Positions 1 to 4,605 of a stretch of 11,435 nt of DNA are shown here, one piece after another. The DNA comes from Bacillota bacterium (GTDB taxonomy: Bacteria > Bacillota > Clostridia > Oscillospirales > Ruminococcaceae), in assembly GCA_029550985.1 (NCBI GenBank), contig JAKPGH010000107.1, positions 1-11,435 on the forward strand. The letters run 5' to 3'. Position 1 is the first letter of the stretch. Each line of letters starts with the position of its first letter. Both the position numbers and the translations under genes were made by a program. The notes beneath the pieces were generated by a model. That model was not told the origin of the DNA, did not search any database, and saw only the letters and a program-made list of their open reading frames with translations.

Positions 1-581
1 CCGTCCTCGCCGGTGTAACCGGTGCGGGAAATAAGGCAGTTTTTCCCCGCCACCAAAGCCTTTTCGGTAAAGGAGTAATACCTGGAGGGTATGTTTTGCC
101 GCTCGGTCAGCTTGCTTAGAATTTCTTCCGACGCAGGGCCCTGCAGCGCCAGCTGGGCGTAATGGTCCGACACATCGGTCAGGGTGGCTCCGTCCACCAG
201 GTACTCCCGCATGTGCTGGAAGTCCTTTTCCCGGCAGGCGGCGTTGACCACCAGTAAAAAGCGCTGGGAGGACAGGCGATAGACCAGCAAATCGTCCACC
301 GTGCCGCCGCTGGGATAGCACATGGGAGAATAGCGAATCCTGCCGTCGGCAAGGCCCGCCATCGTGTTGGTCAAAATGCGGTCCAGAGCCTCCTGCGCCG
401 AGGGGCCCTCGATGAGAAATTCTCCCATGTGGGAAACATCAAACAGCCCTGCGGCGGTGCGCACGGCCTGATGTTCCGCGATAATGGAGGTATACTGTAC
501 CGGCAGCAGGTAACCCGCAAAGGTCACCATCTTGCCCCCAGCCGACAGATGTCGAGGATACAGGGGCGTTTTTAACTCCAT
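1..581 (-). CDS. gcvT: Aminomethyltransferase, glycine cleavage T protein (5' part, runs off left edge)
   Basis: This protein transfers the methylene group from the aminomethyl-lipoyl H protein to tetrahydrofolate, releasing ammonia, in the cytosolic glycine cleavage system. I translated about 193 codons from the ATG at 581. The translation begins MELKTPLY and contains hallmark GcvT segments: EHQAVRTAAGLFDVSHMGEF near residues 36-55, CYPSGGTVDDLLVY near 86-99 with the folate-site aspartate of the VDD motif, LALQGPAS near 140, and ISRTGYTGEDG at the window edge. The family is about 360 residues, so roughly the last 45% is missing. A strong AAAGGAGG lies 6-7 nt before the ATG and fixes the start. 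A sigma-A promoter, a glycine-riboswitch-like leader and a terminator precede it, so induction by glycine is likely. The gcvH and gcvP genes presumably follow outside the window. Confidence 0.95.
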   Translation of the reverse strand, partial: MELKTPLYPRHLSAGGKMVTFAGYLLPVQYTSIIAEHQAVRTAAGLFDVSHMGEFLIEGPSAQEALDRILTNTMAGLADGRIRYSPMCYPSGGTVDDLLVYRLSSQRFLLVVNAACREKDFQHMREYLVDGATLTDVSDHYAQLALQGPASEEILSKLTERQNIPSRYYSFTEKALVAGKNCLISRTGYTGED

Positions 582-607
582 GTAAAAGCCTCCTTTAAGG
601 GTGATAT

Positions 608-643
608 ACAAAAAAGAACGGATGCGTGGTGCCACGCCTCCGT
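608..643 (-). terminator. Intrinsic terminator in the gcvT leader (riboswitch expression platform)
   Basis: On the minus strand, arms 643-632 and 629-618 form a 12-bp stem with a single G/A mismatch (core GGCGTGG/CCACGC). A T-rich tract, TTCTTTTTT, follows at 617-609. It lies between the aptamers and the gcvT ribosome binding site, beginning directly after the predicted P1 helix of aptamer 2. That is where a transcriptional glycine riboswitch keeps its terminator. I infer that glycine binding prevents this hairpin from forming and allows read-through. Confidence 0.85.
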
Positions 644-645
644 CT

Positions 646-812
646 TGGTACCTGAAGATTCATCCGCAGTGGCTGTCCGCCCATTCCTGTCCAGGCCTGC
701 CTGGGGTGTCGAATGGCTCTCCCAGGCAACCTATGATTGGATTTTCCCGCCTAGATACGGTGGATCGTTCCCTTCGGCTCCGCAGCAGCGCGGCATCCCC
801 GGATTTGGTTTT
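646..812 (-). promoter_or_regulatory. Tandem glycine-riboswitch-like element controlling gcvT
   Basis: Read on the minus strand, aptamer 1 (about 812-728) has GGGGATG, a small GC-rich hairpin, then AGCCGAAGGGAAC, the signature GAAGG core of glycine riboswitches, and closes with AATCATAGG. Aptamer 2 (about 731-646) opens with CCTGGGAGAGCC, has a long P3 hairpin (CCATTC/GAATGG and CCAGGC/GCCTGG), and closes with GATGAATCTTCAGGTACC. That ending resembles the Bacillus subtilis gcvT riboswitch 3' end. A P1 helix can form between GGTTGCCT and AGGTACC. The location in front of gcvT, the promoter upstream and the terminator downstream all fit. Aptamer 2 lacks a recognisable GAAGG core, which makes this an atypical copy. 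Assignment is by eye, without a covariance-model score. Confidence 0.72.
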
Positions 813-842
813 CGATATCATTAAATCTATCTTATGATTCCC

Positions 843-871
843 AGTATAGCGTGGAAAATCAGCGGGCGCAA
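843..871 (-). promoter_or_regulatory. Sigma-A promoter of gcvT
   Basis: On the minus strand, the -35 box TTGCGC (871-866) is separated by exactly 17 nt from the -10 box TATACT (848-843). Transcription would start near 836, giving a leader of about 255 nt that holds the riboswitch-like element and its terminator. Confidence 0.7.
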
Positions 872-902
872 GTAGTGTGCAACAATTTAAGAAATTTCTA
901 TT

Positions 903-932
903 AAAAATATTGAGTCCTTTCACATATGGACT
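903..932 (-). terminator. Possible weak terminator after spoIID
   Basis: On the minus strand, a short stem AGTCC/GGACT (932-928 with 917-913) is followed by a T-rich stretch near 907-903, about 20 nt after the spoIID stop codon. The stem is short and the T-run is offset, so termination may be inefficient and some read-through toward gcvT is possible. Confidence 0.3.
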
Positions 933-949
933 TTCGGTTGCACCATTAT

Positions 950-2071
950 TCACTCCGGCAGAGCCACCTCCGCCAGGGTTGCCCCGCTGTAGTAGTTTGC
1001 GAGAATTTCCTCAAAAGTCGCCCCCTGCCGTGCCATAAAATCCGCGCCGTACTGGGAAAGCCCCACCCCGTGGCCGTAGCCGTAGACCACAAAGACAAAG
1101 CCGTTTCCGGTGTCGACAACGTCAAAGTTGTGGGAGCGCAAATCCAGCGCCGTGCGGATGTCTTTGCCGTGAAGGACCTGTCCCCCCACCTCAATGGAGG
1201 TGACATAGCCGGAAGGGGAGCGCTCCATGGCTCCAAACCACGTGTCCGGAGAACCCGAAAGATTCAGGTCCGGATAGACTGCCAGCAACAGGTCTTTCAC
1301 CTCGGCATAGGAAAACTCCTTCTCCGTTTCGTAGTCGGGGGCAAGATAGTCTCCCTCGCTGCTGGCGGGCCGCAAGTAGGGAACACTCTCCCCCTCCCAG
1401 ACGTTGGCGGCGTCCTCGGTCATACCGGAAGAGATGGCGTGATAGGCCGCCACGATAGGCTCCCCCTCATATTCCAGCACCAGGTGGGCCACACTGTCGG
1501 CGGCGGCACAGACCTTTTCCCAATATTCGTCCGCCAGTTCTCCGTAAAACTCGCGGGCCATCTCCTCGGTGATGTAAACCTTTCGGTTGGCAAGGTCCAC
1601 CTTAAAGTCCGCCCCCTTCAACCCCGGGTCGGGGTTTTCCTGCTGCACCCGGTGGTGGTGGAGGGCGTAGGTGTGTGCCGCCACCGCCTGAGCCTTGAGG
1701 GCTTCGGTGTGAAAGGACGCCGGCATCTCGGCTGCCACCGCTCCCCGGATAAAATCCCGGACCGGAACGGTAAGAACTTCCCCCGTGCTTTCATCCAACA
1801 GGCGGAACTCTGCAACGCCCAGCACCACGGAGGAAGTGTCCGGCTCCTCTCCCACCGGAAAGGCGGGAGGGGCTTGCGGCGCCACCAGGGCGTCCTCTTC
1901 TTCCGCTGCCGGCTGCGACAAAGCGGGCTGCGGAAGAAGAAGCGCAGGCTGCGGGGTGTGAACCACCGCCGACTCCCCCGAGGGCTGGATGGGGTAGCCA
2001 ATGGCAATCATGGGAATCACCAGCATCAACAGTGCAAATACGGCAATAAAGAGCAGCGCGCCCTTCATCAT
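950..2071 (-). CDS. spoIID: Stage II sporulation protein D, SpoIID/LytB-family peptidoglycan lytic transglycosylase
   Basis: SpoIID cleaves glycan strands during engulfment of the forespore, working with SpoIIM and SpoIIP at the outer forespore/mother-cell membrane. The 373-residue product starts with one membrane anchor (residues 5-25), followed by a Pro/Ala-rich linker (26-80) and the SpoIID domain. VRDFIRGAVAAEMPASF (104-120) contains the conserved glutamate E115, at the position expected for catalysis. ALKAQAVAAHTYAL (124-137), HAISSGMTEDAANVWEG and the C-terminal YGYGHGVGLSQYGADFMA block are all family hallmarks, and length is typical. Two adjacent ATGs are possible starts. The first, at 2071, lies 5 nt after an AGGAAG ribosome binding site. 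The Cys residues that hold zinc in some clostridial homologues are not seen in the matching loop. The context, between gcvT and a sugar ATPase, is not the usual spoIIQ/spoIIID neighbourhood, so a SpoIID-like paralogue remains possible. Confidence 0.9.
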   Translation of the reverse strand: MMKGALLFIAVFALLMLVIPMIAIGYPIQPSGESAVVHTPQPALLLPQPALSQPAAEEEDALVAPQAPPAFPVGEEPDTSSVVLGVAEFRLLDESTGEVLTVPVRDFIRGAVAAEMPASFHTEALKAQAVAAHTYALHHHRVQQENPDPGLKGADFKVDLANRKVYITEEMAREFYGELADEYWEKVCAAADSVAHLVLEYEGEPIVAAYHAISSGMTEDAANVWEGESVPYLRPASSEGDYLAPDYETEKEFSYAEVKDLLLAVYPDLNLSGSPDTWFGAMERSPSGYVTSIEVGGQVLHGKDIRTALDLRSHNFDVVDTGNGFVFVVYGYGHGVGLSQYGADFMARQGATFEEILANYYSGATLAEVALPE

Positions 2072-2118
2072 CGGCTCTTCCTTTCCAATGGAATGATGTG
2101 GACAGGGTGTTCCATTTC

Positions 2119-2148
2119 ATTCTTATGCATCCGCCAAAGGGAAAATGT
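2119..2148 (-). promoter_or_regulatory. Candidate sigma-E promoter of spoIID
   Basis: On the minus strand, ACATTTT (2148-2142) lies 14 nt before CATAAGAAT (2127-2119). Sigma-E promoters have an ATATT-like -35 and a CATA-rich -10 about 14 nt apart, and spoIID is a classic sigma-E gene. The match is partial and the call leans on the gene's identity. No convincing sigma-A promoter was seen in this gap. Confidence 0.3.
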
Positions 2149-2180
2149 CCGGTTTGTCCACCAAAGAAAGCGCAAACGGC

Positions 2181-2222
2181 AAAAAAGGTTGTTCGGAATT
2201 CCCTCGGGAATTCCGAACAACC
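2181..2222 (-). terminator. Strong intrinsic terminator after the sugar ABC ATPase gene
   Basis: Arms 2187-2202 and 2207-2222 form a perfect 16-bp stem (GGTTGTTCGGAATTCC) with a CTCG loop. On the minus strand it is followed directly by six T (2186-2181). It sits about 48 nt after the ATPase stop codon and separates that gene from spoIID downstream. Confidence 0.9.
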
Positions 2223-2269
2223 CTGTAGAAACCCTCTCAAAACATCTCAAACAGAATTGCAGTGAAAAA

Positions 2270-3391
2270 TTAGTCTTTGATAACCTTTTCGGTTTCCTTA
2301 TCAAAGAAGTGAATCTTGGTGCAGTCCACCGCCATCTTGATGGAATCGCCGGATTTGGCGGTGCTGCGGGCGGGAACGCGGGCAATAATGTTCTGCCCGT
2401 TGCACACCAGGTACAGATAGGTTTCGGCACCCATCAGCTCGGCAAGCTCCACTTCGGCCTCGATGACGCCGGTGGTGGGCTGATCCATGAAGACGGGCTC
2501 TTCCCGCAAAGCTTCGGGACGCACACCCACCAGCACTTCCTTGCCCTCGTAGGGGGCAATGGCCTTGGGATGGGCCCGGTCGGGAAGGATGGGGAACTGG
2601 CTGTTGCCAAAGACCGCCACAAACTGGCCGTTTTCCTTCTTCTGAACGGTGGCGGTGAGGAAGTTCATCTGGGGAGTGCCGATAAAGCCGGCCACGAACA
2701 CGTTGCAGGGGGAATCATACAGATTTTGAGGAGTATCCACCTGTTGGATGAAGCCGTCCTTCATAACCACGATGCGGTCGCCCATGGTCATGGCTTCGGT
2801 CTGGTCGTGGGTGACGTAGACGAAGGTGGTGCCCAGCCGCTTGTGGAGCTTGGAAATCTCCGCGCGCATCGAGGCTCTCAGTTTGGCGTCCAGGTTGGAC
2901 AGAGGCTCGTCCAGAAGGAACGCGGCAGGGTCGCGAACCATGGCGCGGCCCAACGCCACACGCTGGCGCTGACCGCCGGAAAGAGCTCTGGGCTTGCGGT
3001 CCAGCAGATGCTCGATATCCAGAATCTTAGCGGCTTCTCTTACCTTCTTGTCAATGACGTCTTTGGGGGTCTTGCGCAGCTGCAAGCCAAAGGCCATGTT
3101 CTTGTAAACGGACATGTGGGGATACAGAGCGTAGTTCTGGAACACCATGGCGATGTCTCTGTCCTTGGGAGCCACATCGTTGACCAGACGATCCCCTATG
3201 TACAGCTCGCCCTGGGTAATCTCTTCCAGGCCGGCAATCATCCGCAGGGTGGTGGATTTACCGCAGCCGGAAGGGCCTACCAGGATGATAAACTCCTTGT
3301 CTTCAATTTCCAGATTGAAGTCGTGAACAGCAGTAACCGGTGGGTTGCCGGGGTAGGTCTTGTAAATGTGCCGAAGCGAAATTCCTGCCAT
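2270..3391 (-). CDS. Sugar ABC transporter ATP-binding protein, MsmX/UgpC/MalK type
   Basis: This is the ATPase of a carbohydrate ABC importer (CUT1 class), which works as a dimer on the inner face of a permease pair. The 373-residue product has Walker A GPSGCGKS (39-46), Q-loop Q85 (VFQNYALYPHM), signature LSGGQRQR (137-144), Walker B FLLDEPLSNLDAKLR (158-172), switch histidine H195 (VTHDQTEA) and a C-terminal TOBE regulatory domain (about 240-370). The length is usual for the family. I chose the ATG at 3391 because a GGAGG lies 7 nt upstream and the family's N-terminal MAGISLRHIYKTYP begins there. The same frame stays open farther upstream to 3649, but that extension overlaps the regulator gene. 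No permease or binding-protein gene is in view. MsmX-type ATPases can energise several importers from a separate locus. The divergent AraC-type gene is the likely regulator. Confidence 0.94.
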   Translation of the reverse strand: MAGISLRHIYKTYPGNPPVTAVHDFNLEIEDKEFIILVGPSGCGKSTTLRMIAGLEEITQGELYIGDRLVNDVAPKDRDIAMVFQNYALYPHMSVYKNMAFGLQLRKTPKDVIDKKVREAAKILDIEHLLDRKPRALSGGQRQRVALGRAMVRDPAAFLLDEPLSNLDAKLRASMRAEISKLHKRLGTTFVYVTHDQTEAMTMGDRIVVMKDGFIQQVDTPQNLYDSPCNVFVAGFIGTPQMNFLTATVQKKENGQFVAVFGNSQFPILPDRAHPKAIAPYEGKEVLVGVRPEALREEPVFMDQPTTGVIEAEVELAELMGAETYLYLVCNGQNIIARVPARSTAKSGDSIKMAVDCTKIHFFDKETEKVIKD

Positions 3392-3415
3392 TTCAAAGCC
3401 TCCAATGTTAATATA

Positions 3416-3444
3416 TTGATATGAACCCTCTGTTATGTTATCAT
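3416..3444 (+). promoter_or_regulatory. Sigma-A promoter of the AraC-family gene
   Basis: The -35 box TTGATA (3416-3421) is followed after exactly 17 nt by the -10 box TATCAT (3439-3444), predicting a start near 3451 and a leader of about 80 nt. It points toward the ATPase promoter rather than away from it. Confidence 0.55.
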
Positions 3445-3479
3445 AGGTTATATCCGATGATTCTATATCATCATAACAG
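3430..3479. promoter_or_regulatory. Candidate operator: nested inverted repeats between the ATPase and AraC genes
   Basis: Outer arms CTGTTATG (3430-3437) and CATAACAG (3472-3479) are a perfect 8-bp inverted repeat centred near 3455. An inner repeat GATGAT/ATCATC (3456-3461 and 3467-3472) lies within it. The left outer arm ends just before one predicted -10 box and the right arm overlaps the other, so a bound regulator could affect both genes. That the neighbouring AraC-type protein binds here is an inference. Confidence 0.4.
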
Positions 3480-3498
3480 GATTTTAAACCGTGCTCAA
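3470..3498 (-). promoter_or_regulatory. Sigma-A promoter of the sugar ABC ATPase gene
   Basis: On the minus strand, the -35 box TTGAGC (3498-3493) and the -10 box TATGAT (3475-3470) are separated by exactly 17 nt. Transcription would begin near 3463, giving a leader of about 70 nt before the ATG at 3391. Confidence 0.6.
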
Positions 3499-3530
3499 TA
3501 GCAAAAAATTGATAAAAGGGTAAAATATTG

Positions 3531-4379
3531 ATGTCTGTGACCTTTGATTTGGAATATGGCAACGTCCTGCCGGCCTTTCCGGTGCCGAAGGGTTTTTGCG
3601 GCGTGTACCCCACCGGATGGGGCTGCGCCAAAGCGGAGGGCGAAAGCACTTTGGACGGAACCGGGCTGCTTTACATACTGTCCGGCTCGGGGCAGCTGCA
3701 GGCGGGGGGAGTGTGCTCCGACTACCGGGCCAACCAGGTCATTGTACTGGGGGGCTCCCGGGTGCTGCTTCCCCGCGAAGCCACCCGCTACCTTTACCTT
3801 CTGCTCCACGGGGCGGACAGCCTGCTGCGGGACCTTCAGCAACTTCCGCCGGAGCAGGATGGCATCGGCCTTACCATGGCCCGGATGTACCAAAACGCCC
3901 AAAAAGGCCTGCCCGAAGACGTGTACACCGCCTCCTCCGAGTGCTATGCCCTGTTGATGGAGCTGCACCGGTTGCAAGACCGGCAAGGCAGCGTTTACAG
4001 CGAACTGGTCCGCAGCGCCATTAAAATCATCCAGGAGGAATACGCCTACCTTGCCGGCGTGGACGAGCTTGCCCAACGGCTGGAGGTGAGCAAGAGCCAT
4101 TTGGTGCGGCGCTTTTCCGCCGAAACTGGCAAAGGGCCGGGACGGTACCTGCAGGAGGTGCGGTTGGAATCGGCCCGTCAGCTTCTCATCAGTTGCGACT
4201 ACGATGTGGAGCTGATTGCCGGCATGACGGGATATTCCTGCGCCAATTACTTCTGCAAGGTGTTTCGCCGGGAGACGGGGATGTCCCCCGGCACCTACCG
4301 CGCCCGGTACCGGCGCAAGCACCCCGACGCTTCCCAAACCCACCGTCTGCAGGAGCTGGAGGACATGATGGCTTTATAA
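3531..4379 (+). CDS. AraC-family transcriptional regulator
   Basis: This DNA-binding regulator probably responds to a sugar or related small molecule and likely controls the divergent ABC ATPase gene. The 282-residue product has an N-terminal cupin-like sensor region (about residues 25-95, including LLYILSGSGQLQAGG), a helical linker, and a C-terminal AraC DNA-binding domain. Its first helix-turn-helix is around 174-198 (VDELAQRLEVSKSHLVRRFSAETG). The second is around 224-250 (DVELIAGMTGYSCANYFCKVFRRETG), followed by the family's MSPGTYR ending. Length is typical. The ATG at 3531 follows an AAAAGGG at about 10 nt; a TTG one codon upstream is also possible. The cupin part is divergent, so the ligand cannot be named. 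The tail after the DNA-binding domain is about 20 residues and charged. Confidence 0.9.
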   Translation: MSVTFDLEYGNVLPAFPVPKGFCGVYPTGWGCAKAEGESTLDGTGLLYILSGSGQLQAGGVCSDYRANQVIVLGGSRVLLPREATRYLYLLLHGADSLLRDLQQLPPEQDGIGLTMARMYQNAQKGLPEDVYTASSECYALLMELHRLQDRQGSVYSELVRSAIKIIQEEYAYLAGVDELAQRLEVSKSHLVRRFSAETGKGPGRYLQEVRLESARQLLISCDYDVELIAGMTGYSCANYFCKVFRRETGMSPGTYRARYRRKHPDASQTHRLQELEDMMAL

Positions 4380-4380
4380 A

Positions 4381-4400
4381 CAAAAGCATCGCTGCTTTTG
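4381..4400. terminator. Small hairpin just after the AraC gene, weak terminator candidate
   Basis: Arms CAAAAGCA (4381-4388) and TGCTTTTG (4393-4400) form a perfect 8-bp stem with a TCGC loop, directly after the stop codon. No T-run follows on the plus strand, so its role as a terminator is doubtful. Confidence 0.25.
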
Positions 4401-4561
4401 CATCAACCCCCACATGAGCGGGTGTACGCAAAATCGGAAAAAGGGCATGGCTTTCCCCGAAAAATTCGCCCACACCCATCAAATTCTCCGCATCAATCAT
4501 TTGGTTTCATGACCATGTGCTGTTGGTAAAGCATTGTCCTGCTTACATGCCACCAATGACA
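4401..4561. other. Intergenic stretch with no supported gene
   Basis: I see no start codon with a ribosome binding site on either strand. A 32-codon plus-strand frame from 4413 and a minus-strand frame from 4500 that runs back into the AraC gene both lack a Shine-Dalgarno sequence. An imperfect hairpin is possible at about 4523-4555 (TTGGT/ACCAA outer arms, AAGC/GCTT inner arms). Nothing else is recognisable. Confidence 0.5.
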
Positions 4562-4597
4562 AAGTCCCCGCCGCAAAACCGCGGAGGGGACTTTTTT
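4562..4597. terminator. Intrinsic terminator between the convergent AraC and chemoreceptor genes
   Basis: AAGTCCCC (4562-4569) pairs with GGGGACTT (4586-4593), extended by CCGC/GCGG inside one G/A mismatch. Six T follow on the plus strand (4592-4597), so it is a strong stop for plus-strand transcription. On the minus strand the stem is followed by a short TTT, so it may also end the kinase/chemoreceptor transcript, whose last stop codon is about 10 nt away. Confidence 0.8.
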
Positions 4598-4605
4598 CAT
4601 AGCGC

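Noticed and set aside
618..643. T-box (tRNA-sensing) leader, because GTGGCACC resembles the T-box sequence
   Set aside because: The match is part of the palindromic terminator stem. No specifier stem or AG-bulge was found, and the upstream sequence fits a glycine riboswitch.
661..690. Cobalamin-riboswitch-like GCCACTG in the gcvT leader
   Set aside because: Only this short piece agrees. The rest of the cobalamin core is absent and gcvT is not a B12-controlled gene.
601..953. Short frames on both strands across the gcvT leader
   Set aside because: They overlap the promoter, riboswitch-like element and terminator, have no ribosome binding site and resemble no protein family.
926..3424. Plus-strand frame of 832 codons opposite spoIID and the ABC ATPase gene
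   Set aside because: It is antisense to two well-supported genes and the gap between them. Its product is a His/Gly/Val/Arg-rich string with no recognisable domain and no ribosome binding site. Long antisense frames are common in GC-rich DNA.
3392..3649. N-terminal extension of the ABC ATPase frame to 3649
   Set aside because: It would overlap the AraC gene and the promoter region. The family N-terminus and ribosome binding site fit the ATG at 3391.
4189..4500. Minus-strand frame of 103 codons over the end of the AraC gene
   Set aside because: It has no ribosome binding site, half of it is antisense to the AraC DNA-binding domain, and no family is recognised.
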